Source: an uncultured Aquimarina sp. (GTDB taxonomy: Bacteria; Bacteroidota; Bacteroidia; Flavobacteriales; Flavobacteriaceae). From it: a DNA stretch of 64,000 bases. A program made the position numbers and the translations under genes. Of this stretch, positions 52,393 to 60,758 are shown in pieces. The notes below the pieces were generated by a model that was given only the letters and a program-made list of their open reading frames with translations, was not told the origin of the DNA and ran no database searches. The stretch is from assembly GCA_947496705.1 (NCBI GenBank), contig CANMDW010000003.1, forward strand, positions 405,622 through 469,621, written 5' to 3'. Within the stretch, counting starts at the first letter, position 1, and each line of letters opens with the position of its first letter.

Positions 52393-53643
52393 CTATTTAT
52401 TTTGTAATTGGAAAACTTTTTGAATGAGTTCGATACTCTCATCGGCAGAAGTGTTATCATCCTTCAGATGATTGGCAAAGTGATTGGTGATCTTCTGAAT
52501 AATTCTGTTACTAATAATATCTGCCTGCTCTTCATCAAAATCAGCATACTTTTTTCGCTGCAAGCTGATTTCGGCATCCTTAAGTGTAGTCAACTTTTTC
52601 TTCAATGCTTTGATGGTAGGAGCAAATTTTCGGGTTTCCAGCCAATTATCAAACTCTAGTTTTACTTCTTCTATAATTTCTTCTGCTTGTGGAATATATT
52701 GTTTTCTTCTTTGCAGGGTATCATCGGTCATTTTTGACAAATGATCCAGATGAACCAAAGTTACATTTGGCAATTCGGTCACATCGTCTGCCACATTTTT
52801 TGGGATAGACAGATCCAAAATCAATAAGGGAGTATCAGAATGGATCAATTGTTTAGAAATTGTAGGATTTTGAGCCCCTGTGGCAACGATAAGAATATCG
52901 GTGTTTTTGATTTCTGCCTGAATATTGGCATAATCCTTTACCACAAGATTGAACTTCCCTGCTATTTTTTCAGCCTTATCTTTGGTGCGATTAATCAGAA
53001 CTATATGATCATTCTTGGTATGTTTTACTAGATTTTCACATGTATTTCGGCCTATTTTTCCGGTACCAAAAAGTAGAATTTTTTTATCTGAAATGTTCGC
53101 TACATTTCTTAAAATATATTGTACCGAAGCAAAAGATACCGAAGTGGCTCCCGAAGAAATCTCGGTCTCATTTTTAATGCGCTTACTTGCCTGAAGCACA
53201 GCGTTGATGAGTCGCTCGAGAAAAGGATTGGTAAGTTCGGCTTTTTTGGAGGCTTTAAAACTTGATTTTAACTGACTTATAATTTCAAAATCCCCTAATA
53301 TCTGGCTATCCAGACCGGTACCTACTCTAAAAAGGTGTGCAACGGCTTTACTATTTTTGTATACATACGCTACTTTTTCAAATTCTTCGATAGTACCGTG
53401 GGTATGCTCACACAATAACTTGATTAACTGAAACGGATGCTGTGCAAAACCATATAATTCGGTTCGGTTGCATGTAGAAGCGACCAATAGTGCTTCAATT
53501 CCTTCTTCCTTAGCTTGTTGCAGGATAGCATCTCTGGTTTGATCACTTACACTGAAATGACCTCTGATTTCGGCATCAGCTTTTTTGTAGCTAAGTCCAA
53601 TCGTATAAAAATTCGTTCCTTTTGCTCTTAGATGAGGCTCCAT
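52393..53643 (-). CDS. hemA: Glutamyl-tRNA reductase
   Basis: This 416-residue enzyme reduces glutamyl-tRNA to glutamate-1-semialdehyde, the first committed step of C5-pathway haem synthesis. The catalytic cysteine is in LVASTCNRTELYGF, the NADPH-binding core has LLFGTGKIGRNTCENLV, and the helical dimerisation domain is at the end. The NAT-like N-domain GLSYKKADAEIRGHFSV is standard. hemA leads the operon and diverges from an AraC regulator, and no HemL is in the window. The spacer upstream carries an inverted repeat. Confidence 0.95.
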   Translation of the reverse strand: MEPHLRAKGTNFYTIGLSYKKADAEIRGHFSVSDQTRDAILQQAKEEGIEALLVASTCNRTELYGFAQHPFQLIKLLCEHTHGTIEEFEKVAYVYKNSKAVAHLFRVGTGLDSQILGDFEIISQLKSSFKASKKAELTNPFLERLINAVLQASKRIKNETEISSGATSVSFASVQYILRNVANISDKKILLFGTGKIGRNTCENLVKHTKNDHIVLINRTKDKAEKIAGKFNLVVKDYANIQAEIKNTDILIVATGAQNPTISKQLIHSDTPLLILDLSIPKNVADDVTELPNVTLVHLDHLSKMTDDTLQRRKQYIPQAEEIIEEVKLEFDNWLETRKFAPTIKALKKKLTTLKDAEISLQRKKYADFDEEQADIISNRIIQKITNHFANHLKDDNTSADESIELIQKVFQLQNK

Positions 53644-53750
53644 CCAATTTAATTATAAATTTTCCATGACAAAAATATTTGACATAGGCTATAAAAAATA
53701 ACGCCAGAGGAATTTTTAGTGTCGGAAAACGTTGTTTAAGACATTATTTA

Positions 53751-53782
53751 CACAAAAATGGGCAAAAACACCTATTTTTGTG
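53751..53782. promoter_or_regulatory. Inverted repeat in the hemA/araC divergent spacer
   Basis: CACAAAAAT (53751-53759) and ATTTTTGTG (53774-53782) form a perfect 9-bp inverted repeat with a 14-base spacer, located 58 bases before the AraC gene and 108 bases before hemA. The segment TATTTTTG (53773-53780) also matches the flavobacterial -7 pattern TAnnTTTG. It may be an operator, or the repeat may be part of a promoter. Confidence 0.5.
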
Positions 53783-53839
53783 GTGATGCGACAGATTCTT
53801 TAATCGACAGTTTAGATTTATTCTAAATAATAGTATTTT

Positions 53840-54736
53840 ATGGAAATGAAAATTGAACTAAAAAATAACGCTCCAGGAATTTTGGAAGAAACCCAAATTG
53901 AAGAGGGATTTTATATTCTCAAATTTCAAAATGAAACTAATGAAAATCAATGTGTTGTAAGAGATATTGACAGCAGTTTTATTCAGTTTCACTTCTGTGG
54001 TAAAGGTGCAATTAAATTTAATTTTAATAACGGAAGCTATGCTTTGAATCTTTCTGAAGAGCATTCACTCTTGTTGTATAACCCGCAACAGGATTTACCC
54101 ATGAATCTGGAGATGGAAAAAGATTCATGGTTGATTTCAATACTTATTTCTATAAAAAAATTTCACTCTTTGTTTTCTAAAGAAGCAAGCTATATTCCAT
54201 TTCTTGGTGAAGGAAATCGTGATAAAAAGTATTATACAGATGGTAATATTTCGCCTTCTATGGCTGTGGTATTAAACCAAATTACCAACTATAGCTTACA
54301 TCCATCGATTAAGCTATTGTATTTTAAAGGAAAAGCATACGAACTATTAAGCCTTTATTTCAACCGGCCGGAAGATGCAGACATAGAACAATGTCCCTTT
54401 CTGGTTGATGAAGAAAATGTGCTAAAAATCAGAAAAGCCAAAGAGATCATCATTGCAAAGATGGCCGAACCTCCTACCCTACAGGAATTATCTAAAGAAA
54501 TTGGATTGCCACTTAAAAAGCTAAAAGATGGTTTTAAACAAATCTATGGAGAACCGGTCTATGCATTCTTGTTTGATTACAAAATGGAAGTAGCCCGACA
54601 GCTTTTAGCTTCGGGAAGTCATAATGTAAATGAAGTAGGATTAAAAGTAGGATACAGTACCGCAAGCCACTTTATTGCCGCATTTAAAAAGAAATTTGGC
54701 ACTACTCCAAAAAAATATGTGATGAATCTTACTTAA
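53840..54736 (+). CDS. AraC-family transcriptional regulator next to haem genes
   Basis: This 298-residue protein has an N-terminal beta-rich sensor part (residues 1-190) and a C-terminal pair of helix-turn-helix motifs: LRKAKEIIIAKMAEPPTLQELSKEIGLPLKKLKDGFKQIYGEPVYAFLFDYKMEVARQLL, then VNEVGLKVGYSTASHFIAAFKKKFGTTPKKYV, the usual AraC signature. It stands divergent from hemA and before hemH, a frequent place for haem- or iron-linked AraC regulators in Bacteroidota. Regulation of hemA is an inference. Confidence 0.85.
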   Translation: MEMKIELKNNAPGILEETQIEEGFYILKFQNETNENQCVVRDIDSSFIQFHFCGKGAIKFNFNNGSYALNLSEEHSLLLYNPQQDLPMNLEMEKDSWLISILISIKKFHSLFSKEASYIPFLGEGNRDKKYYTDGNISPSMAVVLNQITNYSLHPSIKLLYFKGKAYELLSLYFNRPEDADIEQCPFLVDEENVLKIRKAKEIIIAKMAEPPTLQELSKEIGLPLKKLKDGFKQIYGEPVYAFLFDYKMEVARQLLASGSHNVNEVGLKVGYSTASHFIAAFKKKFGTTPKKYVMNLT

Positions 54737-54747
54737 ATGAAGACTCA

Positions 54748-54927
54748 TTAATCTAACGACTCAACCCTGGGGATACCTACTCCTTTTTGCAAAGATACGA
54801 TGGAGTCATACATTCCTTGATCTTCATCTGAAGTATCAGCCAGTACAGATACAAATTCAAATTGCTCTAAAAGTTCAAGAACAAAAGGTAATTTGTCTTT
54901 TTCGACATCTACAATTATACGTTTCAT
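54748..54927 (-). CDS. Small 59-aa hypothetical protein
   Basis: A short frame runs from ATG 54927 to TAA 54748-54750. The product starts MKRIIVDVEKDKLPFVLELL and continues EQFEFVSVLADTSDEDQGMYDSIV. It has a beta-alpha start and a coherent hydrophobic pattern, as in small antitoxin-like or ribbon-fold proteins. It lies in the gap between the AraC gene and hemH on the opposite strand. No partner toxin is adjacent. It is plausible but unproven as a gene. Confidence 0.5.
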   Translation of the reverse strand: MKRIIVDVEKDKLPFVLELLEQFEFVSVLADTSDEDQGMYDSIVSLQKGVGIPRVESLD

Positions 54928-55150
54928 TTTAATGCTTTTTTGATCTTTATAAAAATACTAAAATAAAACAAGGCAACTTTCAGTTTATCAGAATTTAACG
55001 TATTTATACGATTTTTCATATGAGTTCAGTGTATAAAACTGTATCTTTTTGTGCAATAATTCAATAATACTGCCATCAAGAAGTCTTATCATTTTTTATT
55101 ATCAGTCCTCATTATAGTTTGTATTTTTGTTTCCTGAAAAAGAAAAACAT

Positions 55151-56191
55151 ATGAGCAAAGGCGTTCTCCTTGTTAATCTCGGATCCCCAGACAGTACCGA
55201 TCCAAAAGATGTGAAGAAATATCTCGGTGAATTTTTGATGGACCCCAGGGTTATTGACGTCCCGCTATGGGCACGAATACTGCTGGTAAAAGGAATCATC
55301 TTAAATACCCGGCCAAAAAAATCTGCAGCTGCATACAAAAAAATCTGGTGGGAAGAAGGTTCTCCGCTTATCGTACTATCTGAAAGATTACAGAAAAAAG
55401 TAGCCGATCGCACTTCGATCCCCGTGGGATTGGCCATGCGTTATGGATCTATGAGTATCAAAAAAGGATTGCAGGAATTACACGACAAAGGAATCGATGA
55501 AATAATGATCATCCCATTGTATCCACAGTTTGCAATGGCAACGACTGAAACTATTCTGGTACTGGCCGAAAAATTGCGTAAACAACATTTTCCCAGCATG
55601 AAATTTGTAGATGTCCCTGCATTCTATAACAAACCAGAATATATAGAGATTTTATCAAAAAGCATTGGCGAAAAGCTAAAAAACCTAGATTATGAGCACC
55701 TGCTATTTTCATATCATGGAGTACCCGAACGGCATATACGCAAAAGTGACGTGACCAGATCGCATTGCAAAATTGATGGGTCTTGTTGTAAAACAGCTTC
55801 TGCTGCACACCAATTTTGCTATCGCCATCAATGTTATGATACCACACGGCAGGTGGCCGAGAAATTAAACCTAAAAGAAGGCACCTATTCTACTTCTTTT
55901 CAATCCCGATTAGGTTTTGATCCCTGGCTACAACCCTATACCGATCGTACCATAGAGCGAATGGGCAAAGAAGGCATCAAAAAAATGGCTATTGTAACTC
56001 CGGCTTTTGTATCAGATTGTCTGGAGACTTTAGAAGAAATTGCTATGGAGGGAGAAGAGATTTTCCACGAAGTGGGTGGTAAGGAATTCACCACGATCCC
56101 ATGTCTTAATGATCGCGATGAATGGGCAGATGTATTGGCAAATTGGGTGAATGAGTGGGCAGAAGCTAAAACAGCTGTTGCATCTGAATAA
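55151..56191 (+). CDS. hemH: Ferrochelatase
   Basis: This 346-residue enzyme inserts ferrous iron into the porphyrin. The start is ATG 55151 (MSKGVLLVNLGSPDSTDPKDVKKYLGEFLMD); the frame opens 8 codons earlier. Signatures are the N-terminal LLVNLGSPDS, the metal-site histidine in LLFSYHGVPERHIRKSD, and SRLGFDPWLQPYT with CLETLEEI. A cysteine cluster, HCKIDGSCCKTASAAH then QFCYRHQCYDT, follows the catalytic His and could bind an iron-sulfur cluster, as seen in some bacterial ferrochelatases. Confidence 0.93.
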   Translation: MSKGVLLVNLGSPDSTDPKDVKKYLGEFLMDPRVIDVPLWARILLVKGIILNTRPKKSAAAYKKIWWEEGSPLIVLSERLQKKVADRTSIPVGLAMRYGSMSIKKGLQELHDKGIDEIMIIPLYPQFAMATTETILVLAEKLRKQHFPSMKFVDVPAFYNKPEYIEILSKSIGEKLKNLDYEHLLFSYHGVPERHIRKSDVTRSHCKIDGSCCKTASAAHQFCYRHQCYDTTRQVAEKLNLKEGTYSTSFQSRLGFDPWLQPYTDRTIERMGKEGIKKMAIVTPAFVSDCLETLEEIAMEGEEIFHEVGGKEFTTIPCLNDRDEWADVLANWVNEWAEAKTAVASE

Positions 56192-56269
56192 TAATTGTGA
56201 TCGCTATACCTGTTTTAGCTATTTTAAGGAACATATTTTACAATACGCACTAACCCAACTCAACTTATT

Positions 56270-57325
56270 ATGAAAAATTCATACATTTCATTACTATTTT
56301 CTATGGTATTATTCTTCGGAATTATCTCCTGCGAAAATGAAGAAACGACTTCTTCTGCCGAAACAACCCAGGTAATGCCTGCCAAAAAAAGAGCTTCGGC
56401 CTCTATTGGAATCGTTGGAGACCCAGATGATATTGCTACTCAAACCTCTGGCGGCACCATGCTTATGGGTGGCAGCACCGATGTAGATGAAGCCATGCTG
56501 TGGATGATCGATAAATCGGGTGGCGGCGATATTGTCGTACTTCGTTCTGCAGGAACAGATGCCTATAACCAATATCTTTTTGATCTGGGCAATGTGAATT
56601 CTGTAGAAACCTTACTGATCGATTCCCGAGATAAAGCCAATGATCCCAATGTTGAAGCTACCATACGCAATGCAGAAGCTGTTTTTATTGCAGGTGGTGA
56701 TCAGTATAATTATATACAGTATTGGAAAGATACCAAGGTAGAAAATGCTTTAAACTATCTTCGGAATACTAAAAAAGTAGTGATTGGAGGTACCAGTGCA
56801 GGGTGTGCCATCCTGGGAGGAATTTATTTTGATGCAGCCAATGGAACCATTCGCTCTGAAGAAGCTTTACAAAATCCTTATCACAAAAATCTGACCTTAC
56901 AAAAACACAATTTTATTGATAATCCATTTTTACGAAATGTCATTACTGATACACATTATGATAATCCCGACAGACGAGGGCGTCATATAACGTTCTTAGC
57001 TCGAGTGAACAAAGACTGGGATATTAGAGGAAAAGGCATCGGGGTAGATGAAAAAACAGCTGTTTGTATTGATGATAATGGTAAGGCAATCGTTTTTGGC
57101 ATTGGATATGCGTTTTTTCTAAACCAATACTTTTATGGTCCGGAAAGATGCCAACCAAAACGTTCTTTGGATTGGTATAGAAACCGGCGTGCTGTAGAAG
57201 TCTATAAAGTACCCGGAACAACCTCTGGTGAAAATCATTTCTCACTGGAAACCTGGAATAATGGTTCTGGAGGAGGTTGGCAATATTATTATGCAGACCG
57301 CGGAAGATTAAAAATTTCATATTAA
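56270..57325 (+). CDS. Cyanophycinase-like serine peptidase (S51), lipoprotein
   Basis: This 351-residue protein has a signal peptide with lipobox (FGIISC). The S51 serine peptidase motif is VVIGGTSAGCAILGG, whose Ser is the likely nucleophile. FIAGGDQYNYIQYWK and TDTHYDNPDRRGRHITFLAR complete the core expected of cyanophycinase or peptidase E relatives. Cyanophycinase frees beta-Asp-Arg from cyanophycin. No cyanophycin synthetase gene is in the window, and its lipoprotein form suggests use of external polymer or peptide. It lies upstream of a MATE gene. Confidence 0.8.
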   Translation: MKNSYISLLFSMVLFFGIISCENEETTSSAETTQVMPAKKRASASIGIVGDPDDIATQTSGGTMLMGGSTDVDEAMLWMIDKSGGGDIVVLRSAGTDAYNQYLFDLGNVNSVETLLIDSRDKANDPNVEATIRNAEAVFIAGGDQYNYIQYWKDTKVENALNYLRNTKKVVIGGTSAGCAILGGIYFDAANGTIRSEEALQNPYHKNLTLQKHNFIDNPFLRNVITDTHYDNPDRRGRHITFLARVNKDWDIRGKGIGVDEKTAVCIDDNGKAIVFGIGYAFFLNQYFYGPERCQPKRSLDWYRNRRAVEVYKVPGTTSGENHFSLETWNNGSGGGWQYYYADRGRLKISY

Positions 57326-57348
57326 TTCATACAAATTAAAACACATTA

Positions 57349-58743
57349 ATGGCAAAAGTCACCTCTGAAGCATTAGGAATCGAGCCTATAGGTAAACTCT
57401 TGATCAAACAGGCGGTTCCTGCTTCGATAGGAATACTGGTGATGTCACTTAACATCCTGATCGATTCTATTTTTGTAGGAAACTGGATCGGCTCTATTGC
57501 CATTGCTGCTATTAATGTAGTGTTACCCGTATCCTTCTTCATTGCTGCTCTGGGGATGGCGATTGGGATTGGAGGATCCAGTATTATTTCCCGTGCTCTG
57601 GGAGCAGGCAATAAGGAAAAAGCGCTCAAAACTTTTGGAAACCAGACCACTCTTGCTCTGCTTTTTATGATCTCGTTAGTCGTCCTGGGCCTGGTGTTTG
57701 TTGATGATATTATTCCAAAATTTGGTGGAAAAGGTGATATCTTTGAGCCTGCCAAAATCTACTATACCATTATCTTGTATGGGGTGCCAATTCTTGGTTT
57801 TTCGATGATGGGTAATACGGTGATCCGGGCCGAAGGGAAACCGAAATTTGCCATGATCGCTATGATCATCCCTACAGTTGGTAATCTGTTGATGGATTAT
57901 CTGTTTATTAACCTGATGGATATGGGGATGCATGGTGCTGCATGGGCTACCACAGGTTCTTATTTAGCTTGTTTTTTATACGTTTTTTGGTTCTTCAATT
58001 CTAAAAACTCTGAATTGAAACTTGGATTTCGTCATTTTGGATTGCAGAAGGACATCGTTTCTGAAATCGCTTCGCTTGGTGGCGTCACTCTGGCACGACA
58101 GGCGGTGGTAAGTATCACTTATTTATTGATGAACAACATATTATATGATATTGGACAAGAAGGTCTCGTCGCTGTCTATGCCATCATTGGCAGGATGTTG
58201 ATGTTTGCATTGTTTCCGGTCTTTGGGGTCACTCAAGGATTTCTTCCTATTGCAGGATACAATTATGGAGCACAACAATACCAACGTGTGCGGGAGTCTA
58301 TCAATACTGCAATCAAATATGCCGCTGTAATGGCGACTTTGGTGTTTGTTGGCTTAATGCTGTTCCCTTCAGAAATTACCGGATTGTTTTTGAGTGATAA
58401 TCCTGATCTTACGCCCAAAGAGTTAGCACTAAATCAGTATGTACTATCACATACCGCAACACCCATGCGATGGGTTTTTGCAGCTACGCCCATTATTGCT
58501 CTTCAGCTGATTGGTGCGGCGTATTTTCAGGCCGTGGGAAAAGCAATTCCGGCCCTTTTACTTACCTTATCCCGACAGGGGTTCATTTTTATCCCATTGA
58601 TCTTGATTTTACCAAAATTTTATGATGAATTAGGGGTTTGGATCTCTTTTCCTATTGCCGACGTATTAGCAACCATTGTTACCGGGTATTTTTTGAATCG
58701 TGAGGTGAGGACAAAGCTACTAGTTGCTTCAAATGTTACCTAA
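57349..58743 (+). CDS. MATE-family multidrug/cation exporter
   Basis: This 464-residue inner-membrane antiporter has about 12 hydrophobic helices in two symmetric halves. Typical MATE features are the N-terminal IGKLLIKQAVPASIGILVMSLNILIDSIFVGN, LGMAIGIGGSSIISRALGAGNKEKA, and the second half GGVTLARQAVVSITYLL and GFLPIAGYNYGAQQYQRVRES. It exports drugs or metabolites against Na+ or H+. It stands 23 bases after the cyanophycinase-like gene, so the two may form a small operon. Confidence 0.88.
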   Translation: MAKVTSEALGIEPIGKLLIKQAVPASIGILVMSLNILIDSIFVGNWIGSIAIAAINVVLPVSFFIAALGMAIGIGGSSIISRALGAGNKEKALKTFGNQTTLALLFMISLVVLGLVFVDDIIPKFGGKGDIFEPAKIYYTIILYGVPILGFSMMGNTVIRAEGKPKFAMIAMIIPTVGNLLMDYLFINLMDMGMHGAAWATTGSYLACFLYVFWFFNSKNSELKLGFRHFGLQKDIVSEIASLGGVTLARQAVVSITYLLMNNILYDIGQEGLVAVYAIIGRMLMFALFPVFGVTQGFLPIAGYNYGAQQYQRVRESINTAIKYAAVMATLVFVGLMLFPSEITGLFLSDNPDLTPKELALNQYVLSHTATPMRWVFAATPIIALQLIGAAYFQAVGKAIPALLLTLSRQGFIFIPLILILPKFYDELGVWISFPIADVLATIVTGYFLNREVRTKLLVASNVT

Positions 58744-59045
58744 ACTTACAACACGCAAAGTTAAAATCCATATCTACATTTAAGTATCGCTCAACAAACA
58801 CATAACCCTGCCTTCCGGGAAACCGGGAAACCATGACAACGCATAACCCTACACTTCCAGGCGATGAGAACTCAACAAAAAACACCTAGCAATCACTTCC
58901 GGGTAAACAGAAAGCAAAAAACTGCGTTGCAGGGGCTTCTTCGGGACATGCAGAATTATATTATTTATCAAGCTTTATATAGATCCCAAAGGTCTTCGAG
59001 ATCTTTGGGGTCTGGCTTCTCGTCACCACACATTATTGCTTACTA
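58744..59045. other. Gene-free stretch between MATE and NTF2 genes
   Basis: This 302-base spacer has no frame with normal coding character. It contains a duplicated CATAACCCT motif (about 58801 and 58843) around a CCGGGAAACCGGGAAACC segment, and palindrome copy 7 at 58981-59013. The genes on both sides point toward it, so it is probably a shared terminal region. Confidence 0.5.
58981..59013. repeat. AGACC-type palindromic repeat, copy 7
   Basis: AGATCCCAAAGGTCT (58981-58995) and AGATCTTTGGGGTCT (58999-59013) form an inverted repeat around TCG, with changes compatible with G-U pairing at two positions. The copy lies between two convergent genes. It uses the CCAAA core, as in copy 3, but lacks the TTTT/AAAA centre. 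Confidence 0.75.
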
Positions 59046-59480
59046 TTATTCTTGATTTCTACTCGTTGCCGCTTTACTTATGATCTTCCATTCTCCTTCA
59101 ATTCTTTTCAGAAGAAAAATATCTATGTATCGTATATTTTTTCCTTTTGCCAAAATTTCAGCTTTCGCCATAGCAATATCATTTTCCTGATCTATTGATA
59201 ATATATTTCCAATACGACCATTAAATTTGCCTTGCTCTTTTTTTTCAAACCAAGATGCGTATTCTGATACAGGTACAATCCATAATTTTTTCTCTTTGTG
59301 AGTAAGAAACAAATTTGCTTCTTCATAGAAAGCTGCTTTGATCAAGTTAGGTTTGTTATACGAAGTACCTTCTATATATTTATTAATTGCTGTTCTGATA
59401 TTGTCTTCTTCAGATTGTACTTGTGCTGTAAGCGAGCAACTTAGTGCCAAAAACAGAGCTGTTAAAAAACGGGTTTTCAT
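59046..59480 (-). CDS. NTF2/SnoaL-like periplasmic protein
   Basis: This 144-residue protein has a signal peptide (MKTRFLTALFLALSCSLTAQ) and then an NTF2-like cone fold: helix EEDNIRTAINKYIEGTSYNKPNLIKAAFYEEANLFL, then strands RIGNILSIDQENDIAMAKAEIL and YIDIFLLKRIEGEWKIISKAATS. The conserved W in GEWKI is typical. Family members bind or transform diverse small molecules; no catalytic pair is certain. It is 13 bases downstream of the sugar dehydrogenase gene and likely in one operon. Confidence 0.8.
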   Translation of the reverse strand: MKTRFLTALFLALSCSLTAQVQSEEDNIRTAINKYIEGTSYNKPNLIKAAFYEEANLFLTHKEKKLWIVPVSEYASWFEKKEQGKFNGRIGNILSIDQENDIAMAKAEILAKGKNIRYIDIFLLKRIEGEWKIISKAATSRNQE

Positions 59481-59493
59481 GTGCTTGTGTTTT

Positions 59494-60654
59494 TTATAGT
59501 GTGTTATTTTTAATTCTTACAATTTTGCCATTGTCCTCGTCGGTGAGTAGATATAATTTTCCTTTTGGGCTTTGTGCTACTTTTCTGGATCGCACTCTGT
59601 CATCAATAAATAATTCTTCGGCGCTTTTTATGGTATTATTTTCTATGTTGAATCTCCAGAGACTTCCTCTGGATAAGCCAGGAACTAACAGATCGTTTTT
59701 CCATTCCGGAAACTCGTTTCCGGTATAAAATAGGAGTCCGGTGGGTGCCACTGTATGTTGCCAATACCAAATGGGGTCTGTAAACACTACTCCTTCGAGT
59801 TTGGGTGGCACATATTCTTTGCTTCGATATCCCCCGGTAGTGATGATCGGCCAGCCATAGTTTGCTCCTGCTTTTAGCAAATTGATTTCATCTCCCTGGC
59901 GAGTGCCATGCTCACTAAACCAAATGTCTCCTGTTTCTGGATGTAACGCTATTCCTTGTGCGGCTCGTATACCGACTGCAAAAACACCGGGAACGGCATC
60001 GTTACCATAATCAGGATTGTCTTTAGGTATGCTTCCATCGGGATGTATTCGATAGATTTTTCCGCGCTTATCGGTTAGATCCTGTGCGATGGGTATCTCG
60101 GGCTCATCGATCTCCTTAAATAATCGTTCTCCCATAGTGATATACAATTTTTTGTCGGGCCCAAAAGTCATTCCACCTCCATAATGGTGATATTCCCGAA
60201 TAAAAGGCCCGGCTTCGAGCAAGGTTTTGATATCTGTCAAAGAATCATTTTTTAATGTAGCCCTTACCACTTTGGTGGCGTTTCCTTTACCTTTTTGTTT
60301 GGCTGCATACGAAAGGTATATATGGTTATTTTCGTTAAAATCGGGGTCCAACAGTACTTCAAAAATCCCGGAATTGTCCCCTCGCCATACTACCCGGATA
60401 CTATCGGTAAGGTCTTTCGGAAACCCTTGTATACTATTTTTTTCTTTGGAAACAAGATTCACTTTTACCAGGTCTCCATCCTTTTCAGCTACCAGGGCTT
60501 CGGTTTCAGATAAAAAAGCAATACTCCAGGGATGTTTAAGGCTGTCTATTACGGTTTCTTTTACAGGTTGTGTCTTTTTTGCAGTGTTGACAGGTTCTTC
60601 AGCTTTGCTACAACTTACCAGCACCAAAAGCAATAGAAAGATTGATTTGTTCAT
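59494..60654 (-). CDS. PQQ-dependent aldose sugar dehydrogenase-like lipoprotein
   Basis: This 386-residue secreted lipoprotein starts at ATG 60654 (MNKSIFLLLLVLVSC, lipobox LVSC); the open frame upstream is not needed. The beta-propeller shows KHPWSIAFLSETEALVAEKDGDLVKV, a GGGMTFGPDKKLYITMGER loop, DDIWFSEHG-type GDIWFSEHGTRQGDEINLLKAGANYGWP and the WQHTVAPTGLLFY region. This is the YliI/soluble glucose dehydrogenase fold, which oxidises aldoses with PQQ. PQQ binding is inferred from the family. The NTF2-like gene follows it. Confidence 0.85.
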   Translation of the reverse strand: MNKSIFLLLLVLVSCSKAEEPVNTAKKTQPVKETVIDSLKHPWSIAFLSETEALVAEKDGDLVKVNLVSKEKNSIQGFPKDLTDSIRVVWRGDNSGIFEVLLDPDFNENNHIYLSYAAKQKGKGNATKVVRATLKNDSLTDIKTLLEAGPFIREYHHYGGGMTFGPDKKLYITMGERLFKEIDEPEIPIAQDLTDKRGKIYRIHPDGSIPKDNPDYGNDAVPGVFAVGIRAAQGIALHPETGDIWFSEHGTRQGDEINLLKAGANYGWPIITTGGYRSKEYVPPKLEGVVFTDPIWYWQHTVAPTGLLFYTGNEFPEWKNDLLVPGLSRGSLWRFNIENNTIKSAEELFIDDRVRSRKVAQSPKGKLYLLTDEDNGKIVRIKNNTL

Positions 60655-60758
60655 GTTTTTTATGTTTTCAAGACTGCAACATCCAAAAGATGCTATCAAA
60701 ATCCTTTAAAAAACATGATCTTTAAGATAAAAAAACATGTATTTGTACCCATACTGTT

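Noticed and set aside
58864..59055. A 63-codon plus-strand frame in the MATE/NTF2 spacer.
   Set aside because: It covers a palindromic repeat, overlaps the end of the convergent gene, and the peptide is low in regular hydrophobic pattern.
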